Source: JACQHM01 sp964535215 (lineage in GTDB: Bacteria > Methylomirabilota > Methylomirabilia > Methylomirabilales > JACQHM01). Taken from it: a stretch of 64,000 nt of DNA. This document shows, piece after piece, positions 44,680-53,936 of the stretch. The position numbers were made by a program, and so were the translations under genes. Every line of letters begins with the position of its first letter. Position 1 is the stretch's first letter. The notes under the pieces were generated by a model. It searched no databases and had not been told where the DNA came from. It worked only from the letters and a program-made list of their open reading frames with translations. Where the stretch lies: contig CAZHST010000001.1 of assembly GCA_964535215.1 (NCBI GenBank), positions 104,142-168,141 of the forward strand, read 5' to 3'.

Positions 44680-46404
44680 ATGGAGAAGAGATGGGGTGTT
44701 TTATCCGTGGCCGTAGGGCTTTTCGCCCTGGCCCTCATGCCTTTTGTCCCTCCCCTCTCTGCCGGGGAGGTCACCTGGGATCGGCTGCTGAACGCGGACA
44801 AGGACCCGAACAACTGGATCACCTATTTTAGGACCTATGATGCCAAGCGGTTCAGCCCCTTAGCCCAGATCAACCGGTCCAATGTGAAGAACCTGGTTCC
44901 TGTCTGGATCCATCAGCCGGGGAAGATCGAGCACGGGCTCCACTCCACCCCCCTGGTGGTGGACGGGGTCCTGTACTACTCGTCTTCGTGGAATGTGGTC
45001 TTTGCCCTCGATGCCGCCACCGGGAAGGAGCTCTGGCGCTATGATCATGTCCTCCCCCGCGGCATCACGAGACTCCTCTACCAGCCTTTTAACCGTGGTC
45101 TGGCCTTAGGCTACGGCAAGGTCTTCATGGGGACCATTGATGCCAAGCTGGTCGCCCTCGACATGAAGACGGGGAAGAAGGTCTGGGAGGCCGTGGTGGA
45201 CAACTGGAAGAAGTGCGGCTGCAACATCACCGGGGCCCCTATCGTCGTCAAGGACAAGGTCATCACCGGAATGACCGGTGGTGAGTACCCGATCCGCACC
45301 CATATTGACGCCTATGACGTGCACACGGGAAAGCTGGTCTGGCGGTGGTGGGTCATCCCTGAACCGCCCGATCCGGCGGCGGCCACGTGGGGCGGCGACT
45401 CCTGGAAGTACGGGGGGGGTGGGCCCTGGATGACCGGTTCCTACGACCCTGAGCTGAACCTGCTCTATTTCGGGACCGGGAACCCGGCCCCGGACTTTGA
45501 CTGGGGGGGCAGGAACTGGATGACCGAAGGGGCCCGGCCCGGGACGAACCTGTACACCTCCTCCATCGTCGCCCTCGAGGCCGACACCGGCCGACTGGTC
45601 TGGTACTTCCAGGAGATCCCCCACGATGCCTGGGATTTCGACAGCGCCCTGGCGGAGATCACCCTCCTGGATGTGAAGGGGCAAAAGCTCCTGCTCCATA
45701 CGTGTAAAGGAGGGTGGGTCTTTATCCTGGACCGGACCAACGGCAAGTTCATCACGGCCTGGCCCCACATCAAGACCTACAACTGGATCACGGGGGTTGA
45801 CGCCCAGGGGAACCTCGTGGGCCGCCATGAGCCGGTCATGGGGGAAACGACCTTCATCTGTCCCTCGGTGGGCGGCGGCCGCCAGTGGAACCACGCCTCC
45901 TACAATCCGAAGAACGGGTGGTACTACACCACGGGGATCGAGTGGTGCCAGGAGGTCACGATCCGCAAGGAGGAGCCTATCACCGAGCCCAGCGCCGAAT
46001 TGTACCTGGGCGGGGAGATCCTCGCCAGGCCGGCCCCAGGCGGGGTCGCCCCCGGGCACCTGGACGCCTTCGATCCCCTGACCGGGGAACTCAAATGGCA
46101 GGTGCCCTTTAAGTACCCGGTCCTGGGATCGGTCCTGGCCACCGGCGGGGACCTCGTCTTCGTGGGGGATGCCGAAGGGGTCTTCCACGCCTATGACGCC
46201 GAGACGGGAGAAGAGTTGTGGAGCTTCCGGACCGGGTCCGGCCACCGGAGTGGCCCGATCTCCTATGCGGTGAACGGGAAGCAGTACATTGCGCTCCCGG
46301 TGGGATGGGGGGGGCTCATGGCCGGGCTCTACCCGCAGATCTGGCCCGAGACGGAGCGCTGGTCCCACAACGCGATCCTGATCGCCTTTGCCTTAAAGGA
46401 GTAA
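44680..46404 (+). CDS. Secreted PQQ-dependent dehydrogenase with lanthanide-type Asp-x-Asp site
   Basis: 574 residues: signal peptide (1-27) and an eight-bladed quinoprotein propeller with repeated ALDxxTGKxxW motifs. Metal/PQQ ligands map as Glu202 (GGEYPIR), Asn268 (GTGNPAP), Asp319 (catalytic) and Asp321 in HDAWDFD. The WDxD pair is the signature of lanthanide-dependent XoxF/ExaF enzymes; Ca enzymes have Ala or Ser at the second Asp. The vicinal Cys-Cys of methanol and ethanol dehydrogenases is absent (YQPFNRG). Start ATG 44680 with GAGGGGAAGGGG. A cytochrome gene follows. Substrate unknown; simple alcohols cannot be assumed. Confidence 0.85.
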   Translation: MEKRWGVLSVAVGLFALALMPFVPPLSAGEVTWDRLLNADKDPNNWITYFRTYDAKRFSPLAQINRSNVKNLVPVWIHQPGKIEHGLHSTPLVVDGVLYYSSSWNVVFALDAATGKELWRYDHVLPRGITRLLYQPFNRGLALGYGKVFMGTIDAKLVALDMKTGKKVWEAVVDNWKKCGCNITGAPIVVKDKVITGMTGGEYPIRTHIDAYDVHTGKLVWRWWVIPEPPDPAAATWGGDSWKYGGGGPWMTGSYDPELNLLYFGTGNPAPDFDWGGRNWMTEGARPGTNLYTSSIVALEADTGRLVWYFQEIPHDAWDFDSALAEITLLDVKGQKLLLHTCKGGWVFILDRTNGKFITAWPHIKTYNWITGVDAQGNLVGRHEPVMGETTFICPSVGGGRQWNHASYNPKNGWYYTTGIEWCQEVTIRKEEPITEPSAELYLGGEILARPAPGGVAPGHLDAFDPLTGELKWQVPFKYPVLGSVLATGGDLVFVGDAEGVFHAYDAETGEELWSFRTGSGHRSGPISYAVNGKQYIALPVGWGGLMAGLYPQIWPETERWSHNAILIAFALKE

Positions 46405-46416
46405 ACGGAGGGTTGC

Positions 46417-46818
46417 ATGAGGCGCCGCTTCCGATGGATCGGGCTGGTTGGGTGGAGGGTTGCTGGATTCTTCCTGGTCCTGCTGGTGCCGTTGGTGAGT
46501 CACCGGCTCCCGGGGGAGCGGATCGTTCGGGCCGAGGCCGGGGAGAACGCCCCTCCTTTCGATTTGAAGGATGCAGCGGCCATCAAGGAGGGGGCAGCCC
46601 TCTTCGCGCGGAGCTGTAGCCTCGCGTACTGCCACGGCAAGGAAGGGAGGGCGGGGGCGGCCCCAAGGCTCCGCGGCCGGGAATTCGAGCCAGACTTCCT
46701 CTACAGCCTGATCTCCCAGGGCGAGGGGAAGCATCTTCCCTTTAAAGACCGGTATCCCCCGGAGCAGCTCTGGAAAATCATTGCCTACATCCTCTCCCTC
46801 TCGGGGGCGGAGGATTAG
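46417..46818 (+). CDS. Small secreted cytochrome c with CX4CH heme motif
   Basis: 133 residues: signal/anchor helix, then a cytochrome c fold with Cys67, Cys72 and His73 (RSCSLAYCHGKEG), i.e. four residues between cysteines, and C-terminal helix LWKIIAYILSLSG. No axial Met is obvious (LISQGEGKHLPFKDRYP). CX4CH motifs are rare and may need a special heme lyase. It lies 12 bases after the PQQ dehydrogenase and is its likely electron acceptor. Confidence 0.8.
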   Translation: MRRRFRWIGLVGWRVAGFFLVLLVPLVSHRLPGERIVRAEAGENAPPFDLKDAAAIKEGAALFARSCSLAYCHGKEGRAGAAPRLRGREFEPDFLYSLISQGEGKHLPFKDRYPPEQLWKIIAYILSLSGAED

Positions 46819-46822
46819 GACC

Positions 46823-46846
46823 CCCTCCCCCGTTCAAGGGGGAGGG
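46823..46846 (+). terminator. GC hairpin after the cytochrome gene
   Basis: CCCTCCCCC (46823-46831), six-base loop, GGGGGAGGG (46838-46846). No T-run follows, so it may be a partial terminator or mRNA-stability element inside the operon. Confidence 0.5.
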
Positions 46847-46901
46847 AGGGGTTCAACCTTGGGTAGCAGGGTGATCCCATCCGGCGGCAAAGGAGGAAGC
46901 T

Positions 46902-48347
46902 ATGGAGAAGTCCAGCATGGGTAACCTGACAAGACGGGAGTTTCTCATGGCGACGGGTGCCCTGGTGGGGGCGGCCGCCCTGGCCGGGGAGGGGCCCTTC
47001 ATCTCCAGGAGCGCGAACCTCGCCTGGGCGGAAGGGGGTCAGGGGAAGATCCCGGTGGCGGTGGTCCACCGGAGGTGGATCCCCGGGGCCCGGGGGGATG
47101 AGAGTGATGTCCTGGAGTACCGGAAGGAGTCGGTGGATGCCATCGCCGAGATGGTCCGGGAGGCCTTCCGCCTCTCCGTCGGCGGGGTGGAGCAGGTCAT
47201 CAGGCCTGGGCAGAAGGTCTTCATCAAGGCGAACGGCTTCGTCGCCGGGACCGTCGGAAGTTATGGCTGTGTTGATCCGAGGACCCTGGAGGCCGTGGTC
47301 CGGGTCATCAAGGAGGCGGTCCCCTCTTCGTATGTCATGACGGGGGACACGGCGGCCCTGGGCTATGTCCTGGGGGGAAGCCGGGTGACCTTCGAGCGGA
47401 ACAGGCTGACGGAGGCCTCTTTGCGGGGAGGGGCCGACGAGGTTGTCCCCCTGGATGAGACCCGGCGGATCGTCCTGGATGTGCCGGACGGCAAGGCGAT
47501 GCACGACGCCGAGACGTATCAGGTCCTGAAGGATGCCGACGTCCTGATTGACCTGGCCAAGATGAAGACCCATATCCAGGGTGTTGTCACCATGGCCCTG
47601 AAGAACTGGAACGGGGTCATCTACTACACCCAGGCGAGGCCTTACGGCTACGACCGGACCTCCATGCAGGGGGCCCACCGGGCTGACCTCCACCAGAAGA
47701 TGGTGGACCTCCACAAGGTCCTCCCGCCCCACTTCAGCATCATTGACGCCATCATCGGGATGGAAGGGCAGGGGCCCGGAGGCGGCACCCGGAAGGATAT
47801 GAACCTGATCCTGGCCAGCCGGGACCCGGTGGCGGTGGATGCCGTCGGGGCGGCCATCATGGGAATTGACCCCTTTGAGGTCCCGATGCTTCGGATCGCC
47901 CAGGCCGAGAAGGTCGGGGTGGCGGACCTCTCCCAGATCGAGGTCCGGGGGGCCAGGATCGAGGATGTCCGGAGCCCCTTCAAGCGGGCCGTCGGCGATC
48001 CCTTCGGCGTCGTCCCGGGGCTGGACGTGTACGCGGCCGGGGCCTGCCAGGGGTGTCTCGCCCACATCCGTGGCACCCTGGACGGTTTCTTAGCCTCCGG
48101 GATGAAGATCAAGAACGCAGCCCTGATCACCGGCTGGAACACCCTCCCGCCGGAGCGGGACTACGACCTCATCCTGCTGGTCGGGGACTGCTGGGAGACG
48201 GGCCCGACGGTCGCGGCCATCAAGGACTACGTCCGCGACATGAAGGCCAAGGGAAAGGAGGTGGTGGAGCACCACGGCTGCGCCCCCTTGAACCTCTACG
48301 TGGAGATGAGCAAGACCCTTCAGGACTTTGCCAAGAAAATGGCGTAA
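46902..48347 (+). CDS. Tat-exported DUF362 protein
   Basis: 481 residues, the longest single-domain copy here. The Tat signal TRREFLMATGALVGAAALAG is followed by DUF362 motifs: IKANGFV, KMKTHIQGVVTMALKNW and ASRDPVAVDAVGAAIMGIDP. About 100 extra residues at the C terminus include CQGCLAHIRG and CWETGPT, so a metal site is possible. ATG 46902 with AAGGAGGAAGC. It is followed after 12 bases by larE. Confidence 0.85.
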   Translation: MEKSSMGNLTRREFLMATGALVGAAALAGEGPFISRSANLAWAEGGQGKIPVAVVHRRWIPGARGDESDVLEYRKESVDAIAEMVREAFRLSVGGVEQVIRPGQKVFIKANGFVAGTVGSYGCVDPRTLEAVVRVIKEAVPSSYVMTGDTAALGYVLGGSRVTFERNRLTEASLRGGADEVVPLDETRRIVLDVPDGKAMHDAETYQVLKDADVLIDLAKMKTHIQGVVTMALKNWNGVIYYTQARPYGYDRTSMQGAHRADLHQKMVDLHKVLPPHFSIIDAIIGMEGQGPGGGTRKDMNLILASRDPVAVDAVGAAIMGIDPFEVPMLRIAQAEKVGVADLSQIEVRGARIEDVRSPFKRAVGDPFGVVPGLDVYAAGACQGCLAHIRGTLDGFLASGMKIKNAALITGWNTLPPERDYDLILLVGDCWETGPTVAAIKDYVRDMKAKGKEVVEHHGCAPLNLYVEMSKTLQDFAKKMA

Positions 48348-48359
48348 AGGGGGTGAGCG

Positions 48360-49235
48360 ATGCAACGGGTTGCAACGGAGACAACGGAGAAGCTTCTCAC
48401 CCTTCGGGGCATCCTGGCCCGGATGGGGAAGGTCCTGATCGCCTACTCGGGCGGCGTGGACTCCACCTTCCTCCTGAAGGTCGCCCACGAGGTCCTGGAC
48501 AGCCATGTCCTGGCGGTGACGGCGACCTCGAAGACCTACCCGGAGGAGGAGGTGGCCTTCGCCGTCAAGATGGCGGCTGAGATGGGCGTTCCCCATCTCC
48601 TGGTCGAGACGAAGGAGTTCGAGAACGAGGCCTTCGTCAACAACCCGCCCAACCGGTGCTTCTTCTGTAAGGAGGAGCTGTTCGGGACCTTGCGGGGGAT
48701 TGCCCGGGAGCGGGGGATCCCGTATGTCCTGGACGGGACCAACTACGACGACCGCCTGGACTTCCGGCCGGGGCGGCAGGCGGCGAAGCAGCTGGACGTC
48801 AGAAGCCCTCTCCTGGAGGCCAAGCTCACCAAGGAGGAGATCCGGCTCCTCTCGAAGGAGATGGGCCTCCCGACCTGGGACAAACCATCCATCGCCTGCT
48901 TCGCCTCCCGCATCCCCTACGGGGAGGGGATCACCCTGGAGAAGCTGGCCCAGGTGGAGATGGCGGAGCGGTACTTAAAAAGCCTGGGCTACCGGATCGT
49001 CCGGGTCCGGCACCACGGGGAGATCGCCCGGATCGAGGTCCCCCCCGAGGACTTCCCCTCGCTCCTGGAGGTGCGGGAGCGGGTGCTTTCCGCCTTCAAG
49101 GGCTTTGGGTTCACCTACGTGGTCCTGGACCTGGCGGGGTTCAGGAGCGGCAGCATGAACGAGGCCCTCTCCAGGAGAGCCCGGGAGACGGCGGGGGGGG
49201 CCCTGACCGGAAGGGCGGACAAGGAAGCGGCTTAG
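48360..49235 (+). CDS. larE: LarE-type ATP-dependent sacrificial sulfur transferase
   Basis: 291 residues. PP-loop SGGVDS at 30-35 and LDGTNYDD are present. Cysteines 100 and 103 (NRCFFCKEE) plus Cys180 (IACFASRIPYG) give the three-Cys pattern of LarE proteins that hold a [4Fe-4S] cluster instead of giving up one cysteine. LarE inserts sulfur into the nickel-pincer cofactor of lactate racemase (LarA). No LarA, LarB or LarC is in the window, while DUF362 genes lie directly on both sides, which is why I suspect a link to them. Confidence 0.9.
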   Translation: MQRVATETTEKLLTLRGILARMGKVLIAYSGGVDSTFLLKVAHEVLDSHVLAVTATSKTYPEEEVAFAVKMAAEMGVPHLLVETKEFENEAFVNNPPNRCFFCKEELFGTLRGIARERGIPYVLDGTNYDDRLDFRPGRQAAKQLDVRSPLLEAKLTKEEIRLLSKEMGLPTWDKPSIACFASRIPYGEGITLEKLAQVEMAERYLKSLGYRIVRVRHHGEIARIEVPPEDFPSLLEVRERVLSAFKGFGFTYVVLDLAGFRSGSMNEALSRRARETAGGALTGRADKEAA

Positions 49236-49349
49236 GTCTTTGGTCTCGAAAAGGACCCGTGGAGAGGAGGTGAGAGCCTGGAATCGGATGCATCGGGCTC
49301 TCTTTCGAGGGCGTTCATCGGAGGAACCTTGTTGGAAGGAGGCGAAGCG

Positions 49350-50450
49350 ATGCGAAGGCATTACCTCTTCGCAACGGTGTGCCTGGTTATTGGCCTGCTG
49401 GTCAGCGCCTCGATGGCCCAGGCTGGGCCGACAGTGGCCATCGTCAAGGCCGACAACCATCAACTGGTGGCCGAGACGTGGAAGCTGGATGTCCTGGACT
49501 TCACCAAGCAGTGGGAGGCCCACTGGACGAAGGAGAGCGAGGCGGCCATCGAGCGGATGGTCCGGGAGGCGGTGAAGCTGGCCGGCGGGTGGCCGGTGAA
49601 GCCAGGGGACACCGTCGCCATCGTGACCAACCTGGTCCAGGACCTTTGGTACGTGGTCTCCGTCGGGAAGGCCCCGAACCCTGAGTATGCCAATAAGTTC
49701 ATCCAGTCCATGGTGGTGGATGCCCGGGTGGTCAGGGCCCTCGCCCTCATGGCGAAGGAGTCCGGGGCGAAGAAGGTGATCATCGCCACCGGCCCGAACG
49801 CGGGGGACGCCCATGCCGCGTACCTGACCTACGGGTACACCAGGATGGCCCGGGAGATCGGCGTAGAGCTCTACGACGTGAACGAGGGACCCTGGAAGAC
49901 CTACAAGGCGCCCTACGGTCTGGCCTTGCCGAACTACACGCTTCCCGTCCCCGTCGTGGAGGCCGACGTTCGGATCTCGGTCGGCCCCCTGAAGACCCAC
50001 CAGTTGGCGGGCGTGACCATGACCCTGAAGAACTGGGCCATCGGGATTCCGCCCAGCCGGGTCTACGGTGCGATCAAGCTGGGCCTCCCCCACCCGAAGA
50101 TGGCCAAAGTCGTGACGGACGTCCACTCCATCGCCAAGCCGGATTATGCGGTGATCAGTGGGATCTGGGGGATGGAAGGGAACGGGCCGACGATGGGCGA
50201 GCCCGTCCCAATGGATCTGATCATCGCCGGGGCGGACCCGGTGGCTGTGGACTCGGTGGGGGCCATGGTTATGGGCTTTAACCCCGACGACTTCGGCACC
50301 ATCAGGCTGCCGAAGGAGTACGGCATCGGGACCAACGAGGGCATCCGGGTGGTCGGGCGGTCCATCGCCGAGGTGGCCAAGAAGTTCCAGCCGCCTCCCG
50401 AGAACGTGAGGGCCCCCGGGGCCTGGGCGGAGGTCCGGGGCTGGAAGTGA
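49350..50450 (+). CDS. Secreted DUF362 protein
   Basis: 366 residues with a cleavable signal peptide (MRRHYLFATVCLVIGLLV to SMAQA). The mature protein starts GPTVAIVKADNH, a start shared with two other copies in this window. DUF362 motifs: PLKTHQLAGVTMTLKNW and GADPVAVDSVGAMVMGFNP. ATG 49350 has AAGGAGG eight bases ahead; the frame from 49329 lacks it. It lies 114 bases after larE with no hairpin between. Confidence 0.85.
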   Translation: MRRHYLFATVCLVIGLLVSASMAQAGPTVAIVKADNHQLVAETWKLDVLDFTKQWEAHWTKESEAAIERMVREAVKLAGGWPVKPGDTVAIVTNLVQDLWYVVSVGKAPNPEYANKFIQSMVVDARVVRALALMAKESGAKKVIIATGPNAGDAHAAYLTYGYTRMAREIGVELYDVNEGPWKTYKAPYGLALPNYTLPVPVVEADVRISVGPLKTHQLAGVTMTLKNWAIGIPPSRVYGAIKLGLPHPKMAKVVTDVHSIAKPDYAVISGIWGMEGNGPTMGEPVPMDLIIAGADPVAVDSVGAMVMGFNPDDFGTIRLPKEYGIGTNEGIRVVGRSIAEVAKKFQPPPENVRAPGAWAEVRGWK

Positions 50451-50469
50451 CGACAGGCCGAGGACGACC

Positions 50470-51381
50470 ATGGATCAGGTGGTGACCATAGCCGCCTTGA
50501 GCCTGAAGCTCTTCCTCAGGCTCGGGCCCTATGCCCTCCTCGGGGTCGTCCTCGGCTCCTTTGTCGCCGCCTTCGTCCCGACGAAACGGCTTGCGGTGGC
50601 CTGCGAGAAGAGGGGGGGGACCATCGCCATCGGCTTGGCCACGCTGCTGGGGGTGGTCTCCCCCTTAAGCTCCTATGCGGTTCTCCCCATCTTCGCCGCC
50701 ATGCTCTCGACGGGGGTCCCCTTGCCCCCGGTCATGGCCTTTTTAACGGCCTCCCCCTTAATTGACCCCTTCCTCTTCATCACCACCTGGGGCGTCCTGG
50801 GGAAAGGGATGGCCCTGGCCAGGCTCTTCTCAGCCATTGCTCTAGGGTTCGGTTCCGGACTCCTGTTTCAGGCGCTGAACAGGCGGGGGTTTTTCGCCTC
50901 CTTGAACGGGGGGAGCCTGGGGGCTTCTCTCGGGGGGGGCCAACAGGTCTTTCCCCTGATTGGCCGATCTCATCCCGAGAGCCGGTGGCGCGAGGCCTTT
51001 CGGCTCATGGCCAGAACGGCCAGGTACCCGCTGAAATACTTCCTGGTGGCCATCGTCCTGGCAGCGGTGGTCGAGACGTCCATCCCCCCAAAGCTGGTGA
51101 TGGTCTCCTTGGGCGCGTCCGGCTTCTCAATCCCCCTGGCGGCGCTTCTCGGCATCCCCCTCTATCTCTGCGGCGGTGGGGCCATCCCCCTGGTCATGGG
51201 GCTGATGCAGATGGGAATGGACAAAGGGGCGGCCCTGACCTTCTTCCTGACGGGCCCGGCGACCCGGATTGCCCCGATGGTGACCGTGGCCCTTTTGGTC
51301 AAGAAACGAGCCTTCCTCGTCTATCTGCTCACCATCCTGCTCGGCGGGATGCTCGCCGGCTACCTCTACCGTCTGTTCTAA
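50470..51381 (+). CDS. Permease of the ArsP/YraQ (DUF318) family
   Basis: 303 residues, about eight helices in two repeats. The helix-2 segment SPLSSYAVLPIFAAMLSTG and LTASPLIDPFLF match the family, but the CSCG cysteines of ArsP-like proteins are replaced (SSYA), so arsenic/organoarsenical binding by those residues is not expected. The second half has GGGAIPLVMGLM. Substrate unknown; it may export a product or import a cofactor for the neighbouring secreted proteins. Confidence 0.75.
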   Translation: MDQVVTIAALSLKLFLRLGPYALLGVVLGSFVAAFVPTKRLAVACEKRGGTIAIGLATLLGVVSPLSSYAVLPIFAAMLSTGVPLPPVMAFLTASPLIDPFLFITTWGVLGKGMALARLFSAIALGFGSGLLFQALNRRGFFASLNGGSLGASLGGGQQVFPLIGRSHPESRWREAFRLMARTARYPLKYFLVAIVLAAVVETSIPPKLVMVSLGASGFSIPLAALLGIPLYLCGGGAIPLVMGLMQMGMDKGAALTFFLTGPATRIAPMVTVALLVKKRAFLVYLLTILLGGMLAGYLYRLF

Positions 51382-51436
51382 CCCCCCTTTCATCCCCCTT
51401 GGAGGGAAGGAAAGGGTGGAGGTGAGGAGAGCCTGA

Positions 51437-53617
51437 ATGCGGAAGCCGATTCCCCGACCATGGGGGGCCCTGACCCTCCCGTTGATCCTTTACCTTGCCT
51501 TCTCCCGTTTCTCTGGGGCAGCAGGAACGGAAACGGAACCCATCACCGGGACGAGGGTAAGCATCAACGGCTATGAAGGGATCCTTCAGGCCATGGAGGT
51601 GCCTGCCGCCCTCCTGGCGATCAAGAAACTGGAGATCGGCCAACCCCCGTTCTTAAAGGAGCTTGAGACGGTGGAGGCGTATGGGATTGACTCCTCCCAG
51701 AGCGGGGTGTTGCAGAAGGGAACGGAGCGGGTCCACGTGTTCAAGCTGACGTTTCGCTCGGAGGGCCAGGCGGTTGCGAGCCTCAACCTGAGGAGGCAAC
51801 GATCAGCCCCGCGCCCCGGGTTGATGGTGGAAGATCCGATGAACACCAGGAACCCCTCCTTTGGGCTCTTCTTCGACGGGACCTCCTGGTCCGGTTTCAG
51901 GAGGAAACAGGAGGTGCTGATCCTCCTCAAGGGGGCCGTTTCCCAGGAGGATTTCTTCAGGATCATGGAGAAGGTGTTCCAGGGGGAGGGAAAAAGCGAC
52001 GCGGCAGCGGATCAGACCATCAGGATCGGCCTGCTTGGAACCTTTAGGGGTCCCCTCGCGATGCAGGGGATGGAGATGAGGGATGGGGCCCTCCTTGCCC
52101 TGGACCACGCCCGGCAGAGGGAAGGGATGAGGGGCCGCTCGTTCGAGCTGATCGTGGCCGATGACCGGGGAGATCCTGAGGAAGCGGTTCGGCAGGCCAA
52201 GAGGTTGATCGAGAGGGAGAAGGTCTCGGCCATCCTGGGCCCCTTTCAAAGCAGTTCGGCCCTGGCCCTGATCCCGGTGGTGGCGGAAGCCCGGATTCCG
52301 ATGATCACCTTGGCCACGCATCCAGACCTCACCCGTCCCCTTCGCCGGTATGTGTTCAGGGGGACCATCTCTGATGAGGACTTGGGCAAAATCATTGCCG
52401 ACTATACCGCGATCAGCACCGTGGGCGAAGATGTGGCGGTGCTCTACGAGGACTCGCCCTATGGGAGGGCGGGCATGGAAATCGTCAGGCAGCGGCTCAG
52501 GAGATGGGGGATCGAGCCGGTGGCTGTTGAGCGGTATGTCTCGGGAAGCCTCGATCTTCATGCCCAGATGGTCAGGTTTCAGCAGGCGGGGGTTAAGGTC
52601 ATTATCGTCTACGGGACGATGGTGGATGCCAGGGCCGTGATGCAGGCCATTATCAGCTCGGGGCTTCGGGCCCGGGTCGTGGCCTCCTCGGGCTGGGAAT
52701 CGGGTCAGCTCCTCTCCATGGTACCTGAGGGGCTGGAGGTGGTCGTGGCTGGGTACACCCACTTATCCGGTGAACCCGATGCTGACCAGTTCCCCTCCTG
52801 GGTCCCCTTCCACAAAGCGTTCAGGGACCGATACGGCCGGGATCCGGATCCGGTGGCCGGCTATGCCTACTCCAACATGCTGTGCCTCCTGGAGGCAGTG
52901 GAAAGGGTGAAGTTCGATCATGAAAGGATCGTGGAAGGTCTCGAGGCGACGGAAAACTTCCTGACCGTGTTCGACCACTTCATCAACTATCATGATGAGA
53001 ATCATGATGGGATGCGGTACATCAACTTCTCGGCCTACAGAAATGGAAGGGTCGAGCTGGCCGCCAAGGATAAGTCGCTGGACGCCACCAAGATGTGGGA
53101 GCCGGGGATCGTCGTCGAGGCGGCAGGGTATCGAGGTGTGCTCTCCCCCATGCCCCCGAATGCGGCCGCTTTCTTTGCCCTCCACATCGGGTTTGGCCAT
53201 CCCCCCTTCATGAAGCAGATTCGGGAGATGGGCCTCTACGGCGGCTTCAGATCCGATTACGAGTTCCACGGGATCAAGGACGCCTATTCGGGTACCGTTT
53301 CTCATGGGGTGAGTAAGATCGTGGTGGTGAGGATGGTCTTCCGGTCCCCCGAGCGGGCGATCGCCGTCCTGAATCTGGAGGCCACCAAGGAGGCCTTGGA
53401 GGGGAAGACCAGGCTGGAACGGAGACCTGAGGAGATGAGGGATGCCGAGTCCGGGGTCTCCTACGCCGAAGGCGAATGGTCGGCCTATCAGCGAAAGGGC
53501 TCAACCCTGGTCTTCGCCAAAGGTATCGTTCCCTTAAAGGATCTGAAGGCGGTCCTGGACGCCCTCCTGGGAGACCTTCCCAGCCCCTCCCGCCCCCTTC
53601 CTGGACGACCTTTCTAG
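51437..53617 (+). CDS. Periplasmic binding protein (Leu/Ile/Val type) flanked by two copies of an unknown domain
   Basis: 726 residues: signal peptide, then an N-terminal domain (about 50-180: GQPPFLKELETVEAYG, VFKLTFRSEGQAVASLNLRR, FDGTSWSGFRRKQEVLILLKG), a type-1 periplasmic binding protein (about 195-545, IRIGLLGTFRGPLAMQGMEMRDG), and a C-terminal domain (about 575-715) repeating the first (GHPPFMKQIREMGLYG, VVRMVFRSPERAIAVLNLE, AEGEWSAYQRKGSTLVFAKG). No ABC permease follows, so it may act as a receptor or enzyme subunit. Confidence 0.75.
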   Translation: MRKPIPRPWGALTLPLILYLAFSRFSGAAGTETEPITGTRVSINGYEGILQAMEVPAALLAIKKLEIGQPPFLKELETVEAYGIDSSQSGVLQKGTERVHVFKLTFRSEGQAVASLNLRRQRSAPRPGLMVEDPMNTRNPSFGLFFDGTSWSGFRRKQEVLILLKGAVSQEDFFRIMEKVFQGEGKSDAAADQTIRIGLLGTFRGPLAMQGMEMRDGALLALDHARQREGMRGRSFELIVADDRGDPEEAVRQAKRLIEREKVSAILGPFQSSSALALIPVVAEARIPMITLATHPDLTRPLRRYVFRGTISDEDLGKIIADYTAISTVGEDVAVLYEDSPYGRAGMEIVRQRLRRWGIEPVAVERYVSGSLDLHAQMVRFQQAGVKVIIVYGTMVDARAVMQAIISSGLRARVVASSGWESGQLLSMVPEGLEVVVAGYTHLSGEPDADQFPSWVPFHKAFRDRYGRDPDPVAGYAYSNMLCLLEAVERVKFDHERIVEGLEATENFLTVFDHFINYHDENHDGMRYINFSAYRNGRVELAAKDKSLDATKMWEPGIVVEAAGYRGVLSPMPPNAAAFFALHIGFGHPPFMKQIREMGLYGGFRSDYEFHGIKDAYSGTVSHGVSKIVVVRMVFRSPERAIAVLNLEATKEALEGKTRLERRPEEMRDAESGVSYAEGEWSAYQRKGSTLVFAKGIVPLKDLKAVLDALLGDLPSPSRPLPGRPF

Positions 53618-53681
53618 TTCCGCCAACCTAGAAAAATGAGCCGAACGGTCTATGGACAGGGCCCTCCTCCTCCACTATTCT
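53612..53681 (+). promoter_or_regulatory. Tandem LuxR-type operator and promoter of the DUF362-PEGA operon
   Basis: Distal site TTCTAGT-N8-CCTAGAA at 53612-53633 directly abuts the proximal site AAATGAG-N8-TCTATGG at 53634-53655. TATTCT at 53676-53681 follows TCTAT by 22 bases. The distal site overlaps the last codons of the binding-protein gene. The 250-base leader to ATG 53937 shows no recognisable element. Confidence 0.8.
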
Positions 53682-53936
53682 GAAACCAGAAAGTTCCTCC
53701 CCAGAGTTCATATCTTGACGCCCATCTCCTGATTCGGGCGGTTAGAGGTCTAAGACCGTAGCAGGTGGTGTGCTGGACAAAACCTGTAAAAGGAAGGGAG
53801 ATGCCCTCGCAACCTGAAAGGGAGAGGGGAGGGGTGAGGGTAAGGAGGTGGTGGAGAGATCAGGAGATCATCACGAGGCAAGGCAACTTTATGAGTTATA
53901 GGTTCTTCATTGTGCAGAAGGGGGAGGGGCAAGAAG

